From contig CAZCYV010000015.1 of NCBI GenBank assembly GCA_964503145.1, forward strand, positions 1 to 64,000: a DNA stretch of 64,000 nt, read 5' to 3'. Every line of letters begins with the position of its first letter. The first letter of the stretch is position 1. Origin of the DNA: RBG-16-57-11 sp964503145. GTDB lineage: Bacteria > Chloroflexota > Anaerolineae > Anaerolineales > UBA4823. The notes under the pieces were generated by a model. The model did not search any database, was not told where the DNA came from, and was given only the letters and a program-made list of their open reading frames with translations. The position numbers and the translations under genes are program-made. Shown in pieces: positions 7,995 through 16,755 of the stretch.

Positions 7995-10853
7995 GGGGGT
8001 ACGTTCTGCGCCTTCGTCAGTCTGGCGAACCTGGGTAGCCTGGATGACCAGACGCCAGGCGAGCACGATGAGCAGTCCGGCGCCGCTGCCGGCGAGAGTG
8101 GCGAGGAATATCTCCAGAGCGAGGGGGGAGTTGGTTAGCCGTTCGCCCTGGCGCATGAAAAATACGAGCAACGAATATGCCGTCAACCCGCCGATCAAGG
8201 TCATGAAACCCGCACGCACCCCCCAACGTACATAGCCGATCAGCGAAGCCAAACGATAGATCACCAGCGCCAAGATCGAAGCTGTCAACACTGCCATAAT
8301 CCAATCGCCCAACCCCGGGCGCTGCACCGGCTCTTCGGGTGCAAGGGTGGGCTGCGGCGTGGGGATTTCGGTCGGCGGGACGATAGTTGGCGTCAAGGTT
8401 GGCGGCTCGGTGGGGGTGAGCGTTGGCCCACCCTCGCCAGGGGCGGGGATATCCAGGCGCAAGACATCTGAGCGGGCCGCTTCGCTTTCGGCGCGAATTT
8501 CCAGAATCCCAGGGCCGCTGATCGAAAAGGTGGTGCGGGCGATGCCTTTCTGGGTATACTCCACCTGGCGGACGCTATTGGATTCGACCCCGGTCGTGAA
8601 GGTGAAGGTAACCGGTGTTCCGTCTGGAACGGGATTGCCATTATGATCCAAGATGACGCCGGTGCGCAACGGCACCACATCGCCAACGCGAAAGGCTGGC
8701 GTTGGTGGCGGCTCAGGTGTGCTCGTGCCATTGTTCCCCTGGGCAGGCTCAGGTAGATCAAAGATCAATGGTATGGTCTGGGTGGGATCGGGGAAGAGAG
8801 CCTCATTCAAGTTATAAGCGATGCCCGGCACCGACACCGGCGAAGCCCCTGTGGCGCGCAGTTCGCCAAAGAGCAGATAAGCAGCCACGTCGATGAAACC
8901 CGGAGCTTTACTGTACAAAGCGAAGTAGGCGGTGAGCTTAGAGATATTGGTGGCGTCCAGGAAATAGGGCGCATTGAAAGCGAATACAATCAAGCGTTTT
9001 TGCTGAAAGAGATCTGGGCGCTCGGTTAAGAAGCTTCGCAACACTTGAAACGACGGGACATCTGGGCTGTCGGATAACATCGAAAAGACGATCCAGTTGG
9101 CTCGTCTCAGATTGAGTTCCAACTGCACTGCGTCGGGCGAGCCATTCAGCATCAGTTGCAGCTCTTCCAACGAGAAGGAGGACAGATTATTTAAGGTGAC
9201 CTGACCAGCGGTTTGTGGGCCGTATAAGCGCACGACCGCGTCTTGCAAAGCGCGCTTGTCGATCAGAGGCCTAGCCGGGCAACCAGTGCATTGCCGGGCC
9301 AGGCGCGTATCGGTGATGAAGACGATGCGATCGTTCTGATTTGGCGGGTCTGGCATGGTCGTATCCAGCTCAGCCTGCGAGGGGCTGAGCAGCGTGGCGG
9401 CTTTGCGGGCGATGTCGAAGCCGGTCTGACTGGCTTGTCCCAAGTCGCTCAAGCCTCGAGGGTTCGGGAGCACACTGCTCAACAGGAATGAGGGGTATAG
9501 ACGATTTTTCAGGGTCAAAATGCGCAGCACCGATTCATCGACGCGTTGCGCAAAGGCGGCATCATCGCGATACTTTTGGGTGAAACTCGCCAGGGTGCGG
9601 ATGGCTGCTGTAGCCGAGTCTTCCTCTGGGGAAGTAGAAAAGTCCCCAAAGTAGAGCAAGTCGTTGCCGGCCAGGAAGGCATTTAGGGCCACGCGGCGAG
9701 GATCGAAGGTCTGGCTGGTCAAAGCATAAAAGCGACGAATCGCCGTGTTGCCCAGATCGTCGCTGACCATGACCCCGCCATTGTTGCGCCAGGTGGAGAG
9801 AGGGGGAAGCTCGAACAACAGGCTCAACGCCTGAGGATCCAGGCTGACCGGGCGGGTGGTGGCGCGGATGTTGCCTTGCAGGCCCTGATAGCGGATGTGG
9901 GAGGTGAGCAAGGCGTCGGTGGTTTCTTCAGCAGATGCGGCGTTGCCGGTGACTGCCAGGAAGGGCGCCAGGTCGAAGCTGGAAAGCGCATCCAGCGATT
10001 TGCGCACCGTTGCAACTTCTTCCTCGGGTAGACGGTCGGAGCTGCCATGACCGGGGAAATGCTTGGCGACAACGGCGACCTGGTTGTTGCTGCCCTGGTG
10101 GACGCCGCGAATGTAAGCCCGCCCCATTTCCGCCACCCAGAAGGGATCGCCGCCAAAGGTGCGTGTGGAGAGGTTACCAGCCGTCTCCAGCTCGGGCGGG
10201 TCGAGAACGTCAAGAACTGGCCCTAGAAGCAAATTGACGCCCAGCGCCGAAAGTTCCTGGCCCAAAATTGCTCCGGCCTTTTGGGCCAGGTCTGGCGTCC
10301 AGGTAGCGCCGAGCGCCATCTGATTAGGCAGGGTAGTCAGACCGCTAAGGATCTGGTCATAGGGATAACCATCTCCTTCCTGGGAAATGCCAATCAGCAA
10401 GGGAACGTAGTTGGGCACGAAGCTTTCACCTGTGAGCGGGTTTTCGTGCGGTTCGCGGGAGGCTTCCCATTCGATGCTTTGTAACTGTTGTATTAGCTGG
10501 TTGGCTTGTTCGACGGTCGCTGCAGGATCGTTGTTGTCGATGAAGTTATCGTTTCTGGCAAGCAGCACAACGCCGCCAATGTGATACTCGCTGATTAAGG
10601 TTCTGATCGGGGAGTCGGGGCCGATTTCGGCGCCTGGAATGGCCACCAGGAAGAGCTGACCCACGCGCTCCTCCGGCGTCAGGCGCGCCAGTTGCGCGGC
10701 GGCCTTCTCCTGGGCAACAGCGTTCGGGCTTTGCCCCTGCGCAGTCACTATGCCAGAAAAACCGCTGCTCCAGGTCAACACCCCCAGCAGGATCAGACCG
10801 CTCACGGCGCGGAACAGCCGAGATGAAAAATTTCCGCTCATCAACACAGGCAT
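7983..10853 (-). CDS. Membrane-anchored glycoside hydrolase family 3 protein (NagZ-like domain)
   Basis: 956 residues. Signal-like N-terminus, GH3 catalytic domain (~40-470), a second alpha/beta domain (~480-700), an Ig-like domain (~730-820), a Thr/Pro linker rich in TPT, then about three membrane helices. The GH3 domain shows the NagZ motif KHFPGHG (Lys264) and the nucleophile region SDDL (364-367), suggesting beta-N-acetylglucosaminidase ancestry. However, the loop after KHFPGHG reads SSDRLPEEE and I do not see the Asp-x-His dyad used by NagZ as acid/base. The start could also be an ATG 12 nt downstream, as the first ATG abuts a TAAAAT box. Confidence 0.82.
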   Translation of the reverse strand: MPVLMSGNFSSRLFRAVSGLILLGVLTWSSGFSGIVTAQGQSPNAVAQEKAAAQLARLTPEERVGQLFLVAIPGAEIGPDSPIRTLISEYHIGGVVLLARNDNFIDNNDPAATVEQANQLIQQLQSIEWEASREPHENPLTGESFVPNYVPLLIGISQEGDGYPYDQILSGLTTLPNQMALGATWTPDLAQKAGAILGQELSALGVNLLLGPVLDVLDPPELETAGNLSTRTFGGDPFWVAEMGRAYIRGVHQGSNNQVAVVAKHFPGHGSSDRLPEEEVATVRKSLDALSSFDLAPFLAVTGNAASAEETTDALLTSHIRYQGLQGNIRATTRPVSLDPQALSLLFELPPLSTWRNNGGVMVSDDLGNTAIRRFYALTSQTFDPRRVALNAFLAGNDLLYFGDFSTSPEEDSATAAIRTLASFTQKYRDDAAFAQRVDESVLRILTLKNRLYPSFLLSSVLPNPRGLSDLGQASQTGFDIARKAATLLSPSQAELDTTMPDPPNQNDRIVFITDTRLARQCTGCPARPLIDKRALQDAVVRLYGPQTAGQVTLNNLSSFSLEELQLMLNGSPDAVQLELNLRRANWIVFSMLSDSPDVPSFQVLRSFLTERPDLFQQKRLIVFAFNAPYFLDATNISKLTAYFALYSKAPGFIDVAAYLLFGELRATGASPVSVPGIAYNLNEALFPDPTQTIPLIFDLPEPAQGNNGTSTPEPPPTPAFRVGDVVPLRTGVILDHNGNPVPDGTPVTFTFTTGVESNSVRQVEYTQKGIARTTFSISGPGILEIRAESEAARSDVLRLDIPAPGEGGPTLTPTEPPTLTPTIVPPTEIPTPQPTLAPEEPVQRPGLGDWIMAVLTASILALVIYRLASLIGYVRWGVRAGFMTLIGGLTAYSLLVFFMRQGERLTNSPLALEIFLATLAGSGAGLLIVLAWRLVIQATQVRQTDEGAERTPSAH

Positions 10854-10924
10854 ATTTTAGCTTATTTCAGCCCAGAGCGAAAAGACATCCCTGAGTTTGC
10901 CGCCAAGATCAAGGACATGTAGGG

Positions 10925-11773
10925 CTAAATCGCCTTCCCTGGGGTTTCTCTGGCGATGATTTCATGCAGGAGCTGGCGCCGCTCTGCGCCGCTGAGCGCT
11001 TCCAGTTTGCGAATGCCCAATGGGTCGATCTCTTGACGCAGCAGTTGTAATTCTTCCCAGGAAGGCAAAGGCGTCTCGTGCACGTCTTCTGCCACCTCCA
11101 ACGGAAAGCCGGTGTGGGCCTGGATATGGGCGACCTCCACGCCAGGATGGAAGGTGATCAGACGCATGCGGGGCTGATCGGGCGCGCCGCCGCCGAAATC
11201 AAACTGCCCCAGGTCACTGACCAGATAGCGCGGCCCAGCGCCTAAGCGGCGCGCTGGATGATGGCCCAGCCCCGAGATGAAATCCAACTGGGCGACAAAG
11301 GTGAGGCGAGAGTGCCGCGGTACGTAAAGGTGAATGTCGTCGATGAAAGTGGTGACATCTGGAATGCCGCCGGTGCCGGGCAGGCGCAACCGTGGGCGGC
11401 GATAATCTTTGCCAAAAGCGATATTGTTGAAATTGCCAGCAGGATCGATCTGCGCCGGGCGAAAAAACTCCTTAGGGCGCAGGCGCGGCAGGATATCCGC
11501 CGCCGCCCGCACGAAGCCGACGTTGTTCATCGAGCGATCCAGCCACAACGCCTCGATGGTGGTCAGTCCGAGCGGCGCTGGCTGGCGGCAGACTCCCTGT
11601 CCGATCGCCGACGTGAAGTACAGATTGGGGGCGTGGGTATGCCGCGCCAGAAGGTAGGCGGCGGCTACCAGAGGGGTGGCCAGGCCTTGGGCGACGATCT
11701 CCCCATCGTGCACCTGGCGCGCCATGCAAAAGACCATGATCTCATCGGGTGTTATGTCTATGGAGGACCTCAT
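10925..11773 (-). CDS. CoA-transferase beta subunit (GctB/IpdB-like), no alpha subunit nearby
   Basis: 282 residues from the ATG at 11773; the longer frame upstream runs through the preceding gene. It resembles the beta subunits of class I CoA-transferases such as glutaconate CoA-transferase B and mycobacterial IpdB: an N-terminal DGEIVAQGLATPLVAAAYLL segment, LPGTGGIPD near the middle, then VSDLGQFDF and FHPGV. In such enzymes the catalytic Glu lies in the beta subunit, paired with an alpha subunit encoded next door. Here the neighbours are a glycerophosphodiesterase (20 nt upstream) and the GH3 gene. No alpha subunit occurs in the window. Substrate unknown. Confidence 0.8.
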   Translation of the reverse strand: MRSSIDITPDEIMVFCMARQVHDGEIVAQGLATPLVAAAYLLARHTHAPNLYFTSAIGQGVCRQPAPLGLTTIEALWLDRSMNNVGFVRAAADILPRLRPKEFFRPAQIDPAGNFNNIAFGKDYRRPRLRLPGTGGIPDVTTFIDDIHLYVPRHSRLTFVAQLDFISGLGHHPARRLGAGPRYLVSDLGQFDFGGGAPDQPRMRLITFHPGVEVAHIQAHTGFPLEVAEDVHETPLPSWEELQLLRQEIDPLGIRKLEALSGAERRQLLHEIIARETPGKAI

Positions 11774-11792
11774 GCCAGCGGGATCGACGGGT

Positions 11793-12584
11793 CTAGCGGC
11801 TGATTTCTTTGGGGCTTCGGCTGGCTTTGCGCCGGAATTCTCTGAGCGTTTTATGCGCCAGGAGAGGGTCATCGGTGAAAATACCGTCCACGCCAAGCGC
11901 AAACAGCCGCTGCATTTCATCTTGTTGGTTGACGGTGTAAACAAAGATCCGGCAGCCCCGTCGTTGGACGCGGTTGACCAGTGCGGCGGTGACGTCTCCA
12001 ACTTCAGGGTGGAGGCTGTGGTACTTCAGCAACCGCCCCAGCCAGCTACGCGCCAGCCAGCCTTTGATTCCTGGAAAGGCAAGCAACCCGATGGGCGCCT
12101 CAGGGATCAGACGGCGGATACGCCCAAGGGCGATGGGGTTGAACGAAGAGAAGATCACGCGATGGCTAAGCTTGAAGTGTCGCACCAATTCGGCAACTTT
12201 TTCCGGCAGCGGGTCGGTAGGGGAGGCGTAATTGGTCAACTCGACATTGATATAGGTAAGCTGACCAACTGCTTTGAAAACCTCTTCAAGAGTAGGGATA
12301 GGTTCACCTTTGAAGGCGATATCGAAGTGGCTGCCGGCGTCCATCTTGCGCAGTTGCGCCAGGCGATAGTCGCTCACCTTGCCGTGGAAAGGCGTCGTGC
12401 GATCCACGGTTTGATCGTGGATAACGACCACCTGTCCATCTGCGGAGAGCTTGGCGTCCAGCTCGATGGCATCAGCACCTTGTTGTAGGGCCAGCTTGAA
12501 GGCTGCCAGCGTGTTTTCCGGCGCGTAGGCGCTGGCGCCGCGATGCGCAATGATGGCTGGACGGGGTAGAGCTTGGTAGAGCAT
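11793..12584 (-). CDS. Glycerophosphodiester phosphodiesterase
   Basis: Hydrolyses glycerophosphodiesters, the deacylated phospholipids, to glycerol-3-phosphate and an alcohol. 263 residues, no signal peptide, so probably cytoplasmic. Catalytic motifs are at the N-terminus: HRGASAYAPENT (~14-25), ELDAKLSADGQVVVIHD (~41-57) and DRTT. The usual EIK segment appears as NVELTN. It starts 21 nt downstream of the AAA ATPase stop codon and ends 19 nt before the CoA-transferase gene, fitting a four-gene minus-strand operon. Confidence 0.92.
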   Translation of the reverse strand: MLYQALPRPAIIAHRGASAYAPENTLAAFKLALQQGADAIELDAKLSADGQVVVIHDQTVDRTTPFHGKVSDYRLAQLRKMDAGSHFDIAFKGEPIPTLEEVFKAVGQLTYINVELTNYASPTDPLPEKVAELVRHFKLSHRVIFSSFNPIALGRIRRLIPEAPIGLLAFPGIKGWLARSWLGRLLKYHSLHPEVGDVTAALVNRVQRRGCRIFVYTVNQQDEMQRLFALGVDGIFTDDPLLAHKTLREFRRKASRSPKEISR

Positions 12585-12605
12585 GATCGGTAGCGTCTCT
12601 GGAAA

Positions 12606-14069
12606 TTATAACTCGACGAAGTAGGCCGCCGCAGCGCGATCGATCATTTCGGGGGTCATCTCTGGGCTGACGTTGAGATAGCGGGAGATATCCAGGATTT
12701 GATCGCACAAATCGCGTGGGTGCGATGCGCGTAGCTTACGGTTTCGGCGGATGTACCATTCCTGAAGCAGATAGGCCAGCCCCGAATCGCTGTAGGCGAC
12801 GCCTTTCGAGGCTGCCACATCCTTGAAGATAGCCCGGTAGTCTTCGTAGCTCGGGTCGCTGATCTCGATTTTATGGCGCAGGCGGCGCAAGAACGCCTCA
12901 TCCACCAGGTCCTTGGGCGGTAGATTGGTCGAGAAGATGACCAGGACATCGAAGGGCACTTCCACCTTGCGCCCGGTGTGCAGGGTCAGATAGTCAATGC
13001 GGTTCTCCAGAGGGACAATCCAGCGGTTGAGCAGATCGCGTGGGCGCACCTGCTGGCGACCGAAGTCGTCGATTAACAGGATACCGCCGTTTGCTTTTAC
13101 CTGGAAGGGGGCTTCATAGTATTTGTGGACATCATCGAAGACCAGATCCAGGCCGGCCAGGATCAATTCGCCGCCGGTCATAATGAACGGCCGATGGATG
13201 CGCACCCAACGCATATCACGCCGTGGCGCGTTGCGCAGGCTGCCTGTTCCTGGTGCGACTTCGCCTGGGGCAGGCGGCAAACCGCCCGTGCCGGGCTTGA
13301 GACCGCCGGTTCCAGGCTTCAACCCGCCGGTGCCTGGTTTCAGACCGCCAGTGCCTGGTTTGGGCGGCGCCTCATCCTGTACCAGGCGATGATTGACCTC
13401 ATCATAAACCTTCACGACCAGGCCATCGATATACACCGCGTAAGGAATGTACATGCTCTCGTTTTGTGTCAGGCTGCCAATGGCGCGGGCAATGCTGGTT
13501 TTTCCATTTCCGGGTGGACCATACAAGAAGATGGAAGTCCCCGAATTAACGGCCGGGCCGATACGCTGGTACACAGCATCGGAAAGCACCAAATGGGCGA
13601 GCACGCGCCTGAGATCGACATCTTTGATTGCCAGGCGCTGGCGCGCCTGGCTGAGGATGGCGCGATTGTAAGCTTCCAACGGCACCGGCGCCGGACCGGC
13701 GTACTGGCTGCGTTCCAGGGCCTCGCGGGCGCGGGCGATGCCCAGTCCTGTGATGCCGTAAATGTAAGCCCCTTCTCCCAGGCCGATCTGCTGGGCAGAT
13801 TTCACTTCGATCAGTTTTTCGCGCTTCATGACTTCCAATAGCTGATCAACCACGCCGGGAAATGGCAAAGCCATCGCATCAGCGATCTTGAAGCCGGTCA
13901 GGTAGCCTTCGAAGTACAGCACCTTGAGCGCCAGGTCTTGCAGCCAGAGCGCAGACAGACCAGTGTCCTCAATGCGCGAGATCGGTGGGGGCACGAACGG
14001 AGTTCGAGCTGCATCTTTGCTGAGTAAGCCAGTACCTTTGGGCAAACGAACATCATCCATCCGGATCAC
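12606..14069 (-). CDS. AAA-type ATPase with internal heptapeptide repeats
   Basis: 487 residues. A winged-helix-like N-terminal region (~40-115) precedes an AAA domain with Walker A GPPGNGKTS (Lys190), Walker B GGILLIDDF, a sensor-like FSTNLPP and an arginine-rich segment RRLRHKIEI. Between Walker A and B lies a low-complexity insert (237-264) made of four LKPGTGG-type heptads plus a degenerate fifth, encoded by 21-bp tandem repeats. The organisation resembles MoxR/RuvB-type remodelling ATPases, but I do not recognise a characterised orthologue. It is the first gene of a minus-strand run leading to the glycerophosphodiesterase. Confidence 0.78.
   Translation of the reverse strand: MIRMDDVRLPKGTGLLSKDAARTPFVPPPISRIEDTGLSALWLQDLALKVLYFEGYLTGFKIADAMALPFPGVVDQLLEVMKREKLIEVKSAQQIGLGEGAYIYGITGLGIARAREALERSQYAGPAPVPLEAYNRAILSQARQRLAIKDVDLRRVLAHLVLSDAVYQRIGPAVNSGTSIFLYGPPGNGKTSIARAIGSLTQNESMYIPYAVYIDGLVVKVYDEVNHRLVQDEAPPKPGTGGLKPGTGGLKPGTGGLKPGTGGLPPAPGEVAPGTGSLRNAPRRDMRWVRIHRPFIMTGGELILAGLDLVFDDVHKYYEAPFQVKANGGILLIDDFGRQQVRPRDLLNRWIVPLENRIDYLTLHTGRKVEVPFDVLVIFSTNLPPKDLVDEAFLRRLRHKIEISDPSYEDYRAIFKDVAASKGVAYSDSGLAYLLQEWYIRRNRKLRASHPRDLCDQILDISRYLNVSPEMTPEMIDRAAAAYFVEL
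13281..13364. repeat. Four 21-bp tandem repeats inside the AAA ATPase gene
   Basis: Four consecutive 21-bp units (13281, 13302, 13323, 13344) with scattered, mostly silent differences. In frame they encode four KPGTGGL heptads. The divergence between units suggests an old, maintained expansion rather than a recent slippage. Confidence 0.9.
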
Positions 14070-14115
14070 CTCCGCGCCTGGTGGGATATTTCTTCGAGCA
14101 TCTAAAAACCTATTC

Positions 14116-14125
14116 GATTATAATC
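14116..14125. promoter_or_regulatory. Palindromic -10 element shared by two divergent genes
   Basis: GATTATAATC is self-complementary, so it offers a TATAAT on each strand between the AAA ATPase (minus, start 14069) and the GT2 gene (plus, start 14192). No clear -35 box on either side. One polymerase at a time could use it. Confidence 0.4.
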
Positions 14126-14191
14126 TAAATACGGTTACTGGCAGTGATCCTGCCGATCGCATTCTAAAATCATTAAGGTGGACTTGGACTT

Positions 14192-14875
14192 ATGAAGGTG
14201 AGCGTTGTCATCCCTGCTTACAATGAAATCCATACGATCCGCGAGATTGTGCGCCGCGTCCAGGCGACCGGCATCCCGGAAGAGATTTTGATTGTAGATG
14301 ATGGATCGATCGATGGGACGCGGGAGGTCTTGAAGGAGCTAGATGGTCGGGGGAACGTGCGCGTGATCCTGCGCGAGCGCAATCAGGGCAAAGGGGCGGC
14401 GGTGATGGATGGAATTCGCCAGGCCAGCGGCGATGTCATCCTGATTCAGGATGCGGACCTGGAATATGATCCGCGGGAATATCCTGTATTGCTCAAACCC
14501 ATTCAGGAGGAGGTGGCGGATGTGGTGTATGGCTCGCGTTTCCTGGGCGCGCCGCGCCGCCCGACGATGTTCTGGCACATGGTAGCGAACAAGCTGCTCA
14601 CCTTGATGACCAACATCCTCTATAATAACATCCTCACGGACATGGAAACCGGCTACAAGGTTTTCCGCCGCGACATCGTCAAAGATATGACCATCCACGC
14701 CCGGCGGTTCGATTTCGAACCGGAGTTCACCGCCAAGGTGCTCAAGCGCAAGGTGCGCATATTCGAAGTGCCGATCTCTTTCAACCCACGCGATTACAGC
14801 GAGGGCAAGAAGATCAAGCTAAAAGACGCTTTTGAAGCGGTGTGGACGCTGGTCAAATATCGCTTCGTGGATTAG
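14192..14875 (+). CDS. Family 2 glycosyltransferase (dolichyl-phosphate mannose synthase-like)
   Basis: 227 residues, a soluble GT-A domain with no membrane helices at the C-terminus. Seen: VSVVIPAYNE at the start, LIVDDGSIDGT (~33-43), GKGAAVMDGI, the metal-binding QDADLEYDP (~88-96), and GYKVFRRD. This matches the DPM1/polyprenyl-phosphate glycosyltransferase subgroup, which transfers a sugar from a nucleotide donor to a lipid phosphate carrier. It is monocistronic, convergent with recJ. The acceptor and sugar cannot be deduced. Confidence 0.9.
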   Translation: MKVSVVIPAYNEIHTIREIVRRVQATGIPEEILIVDDGSIDGTREVLKELDGRGNVRVILRERNQGKGAAVMDGIRQASGDVILIQDADLEYDPREYPVLLKPIQEEVADVVYGSRFLGAPRRPTMFWHMVANKLLTLMTNILYNNILTDMETGYKVFRRDIVKDMTIHARRFDFEPEFTAKVLKRKVRIFEVPISFNPRDYSEGKKIKLKDAFEAVWTLVKYRFVD

Positions 14876-14945
14876 CCCCAAAAAGCTGTAACCAGCCGGG
14901 ATGGGTGCGCCTGTTTCGGGGGGCAGAAAGGCTCAAAACCGAAGG

Positions 14946-16670
14946 CTAAGCGGAGCCTTTGCGCAGATCGCGCACGTTGAGCTGCAACGAGACGTTGCCG
15001 TTGTACTCGTTGGTCTCGAAGGTATAGACCAAATCGACGATCGGGGGCAGGACGTCATACCAGTTGCCCATGCGGAAGGCGATGGCATCGTAGGTGATGC
15101 GGCCGTCGGTGACGGTCAGGCGTAGATGGGCTTCGTCTTTGCCCACCCGCTTGCTGCGCACGACGCGCAAGTTCTGCGAGGCGAAGACCGCCTGAGGATT
15201 GCCTATGCCAGTGGGCTGCAGGGCGTTCAGGTCGTTTAGCAAATCGGGCCGCAGTTCAGAAAGGGACAGCAGGGCGTCGATATCCAACCTGGGGCGCAGG
15301 TCCAGATTGGCGAGCTGCCGCTCGGCGATGACGCGCAGGCGTTCGATCAACTCGGGCAAGTTTTGGTTGGGGACAGTGAAACCAGCGGCGGCAGAGTGGC
15401 CGCCATGGCGCACCAACAGGTCGGCGCACTCGTCCAATGCATGGGTGATGTGGAACTCGGGGATGCTGCGGCAGGAGGCGCGGGTGAGTTCTTCGCCCCT
15501 GGCAGCCACAATCGCCGGGCGATAGTACTGCTCGGTCAAGCGCGCTGCGGCCAGGCCGATCACGCCGGGGTTATAGCTTTCATGCACGGCGATGAGCAGC
15601 GGCGCGTCTGGGTCTTCCGCCAGGGCGAGTTGTTCGGCATGCGCCTGGATCTGACGGGTGATCTGCTGACGTTCGCGATTCTGGTTGTCGAGTTGTTGAG
15701 CCAGAATAGCGGCCTGATCTACCTGGTCCGCAAGCAACAGGTTCAATGCCGCCAGGGCCGATTCGAGCCGCCCTGCGGCGTTCAGCCGTGGGCCTAAGGC
15801 GAAGCTGACCTGCTCAGCGGTGATACGGATGGCGTTGAGCTGGGCGGCGCCGATCAGCGATTGCACCCCTTGGCGATGTGGGCGGCGGATTTGCTCCAGC
15901 CCGGCGCGCACCAGGGCGCGATTTTCTCCAACCAGAGGGGCCAGGTCGGTGATGGTGCCCAACGCTACCAGGTCGAGATACTGCCCGGCGGGGGCGTCTG
16001 GATCGTAGGATGGCTCATCCGGCTCCAGCAAAGCGCAGGCCAGTTTATAGGCCAGGCCAACGCCCGCCAGCCGCTTATCGGGGTACAGGTCTCCTTCTTG
16101 CTTGGGGTTGATCACCGCCAGGGCGTCGATTGGCTCGTTGCCGGGGGAATGATGGTCGGTGATGATCATGTCCAGGCCGATCTGGCGGGCGTGATCCGCC
16201 TCGCGCGGGGAGCGCATGCCGCAATCGACGGTGATCACCAACCGGGCGCCTTCCTCGCGTAGAGCGCTTAGCGCTTCAATGTTTAAGCCATAGCCCTCGT
16301 CGAAGCGGTTGGGGATATACGGGCGCGCGTCAGCGCCCAGGCGCTTCAGCGCGTGGGTGAGCAGGGCGGCGGCGGTGACGCCATCGGCGTCGTAGTCGCC
16401 ATAGATGGCGATCTGCTCACCATGACGGATGGCATAGCGGATGCGGTCAACCGCCTGGGTCATGCCTAGCAAGTTTTGTGGTTCATTTCCGGCAGGGGGT
16501 TGCGCTTGGAGGAAGGCCTGGGCGGCTTCGGCGGTGGTGTAGCCGCGGTTGTACAACAGGCGGCGCAGGACGGGGCGGCCGGTCAGGGGGGCACAGCGGC
16601 TCAGATCCTGGTCGGCTTCCGATGGCGGTTCAGGGGCAAAGTTCCAGTGTTTCTCGCGGGGGAAGTTCAT
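14946..16670 (-). CDS. recJ: Single-stranded-DNA-specific exonuclease RecJ
   Basis: 5'-3' single-strand exonuclease of recombination and mismatch repair. 574 residues, typical. The DHH domain holds YGDYDADGVTAAALL (~93-107), VITVDCG, and ITDHHSPGN. The DHHA1 domain has the GGHSAAAGFTV motif (~415), and a C-terminal OB-like region follows. The start ATG is only 7 nt from an extended -10 (TGCTATACT), implying a leaderless message. It diverges from yvcK. Confidence 0.95.
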   Translation of the reverse strand: MNFPREKHWNFAPEPPSEADQDLSRCAPLTGRPVLRRLLYNRGYTTAEAAQAFLQAQPPAGNEPQNLLGMTQAVDRIRYAIRHGEQIAIYGDYDADGVTAAALLTHALKRLGADARPYIPNRFDEGYGLNIEALSALREEGARLVITVDCGMRSPREADHARQIGLDMIITDHHSPGNEPIDALAVINPKQEGDLYPDKRLAGVGLAYKLACALLEPDEPSYDPDAPAGQYLDLVALGTITDLAPLVGENRALVRAGLEQIRRPHRQGVQSLIGAAQLNAIRITAEQVSFALGPRLNAAGRLESALAALNLLLADQVDQAAILAQQLDNQNRERQQITRQIQAHAEQLALAEDPDAPLLIAVHESYNPGVIGLAAARLTEQYYRPAIVAARGEELTRASCRSIPEFHITHALDECADLLVRHGGHSAAAGFTVPNQNLPELIERLRVIAERQLANLDLRPRLDIDALLSLSELRPDLLNDLNALQPTGIGNPQAVFASQNLRVVRSKRVGKDEAHLRLTVTDGRITYDAIAFRMGNWYDVLPPIVDLVYTFETNEYNGNVSLQLNVRDLRKGSA

Positions 16671-16677
16671 CGTAAGA

Positions 16678-16686
16678 AGTATAGCA
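16678..16686 (-). promoter_or_regulatory. Extended -10 promoter of recJ, leaderless geometry
   Basis: TGCTATACT on the minus strand. The hexamer TATACT ends 7 nt from the recJ ATG, so transcription should begin at or next to the start codon. Confidence 0.55.
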
Positions 16687-16715
16687 TAAACCGGTAAAAC
16701 AGGAAATTCTTCAGG

Positions 16716-16744
16716 TTGACGGGAGCCTTAAAGGCTGCTATCAT
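16716..16744 (+). promoter_or_regulatory. Promoter of yvcK, near-leaderless
   Basis: TTGACG (16716-16721), exactly 17 nt, TATCAT (16739-16744). The ATG at 16756 lies 11 nt beyond, leaving a leader of only a few bases and no ribosome binding site. Confidence 0.6.
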
Positions 16745-16755
16745 GTGAAATCGGC

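Noticed and set aside
11676..12488. 270-codon plus-strand frame opposite the glycerophosphodiesterase
   Set aside because: The minus frame has complete GDPD motifs; the plus translation has none.
13281..13364. Tandem repeats considered as a CRISPR array
   Set aside because: Units are contiguous with no spacers, are in frame inside an ATPase gene and encode a regular heptapeptide.
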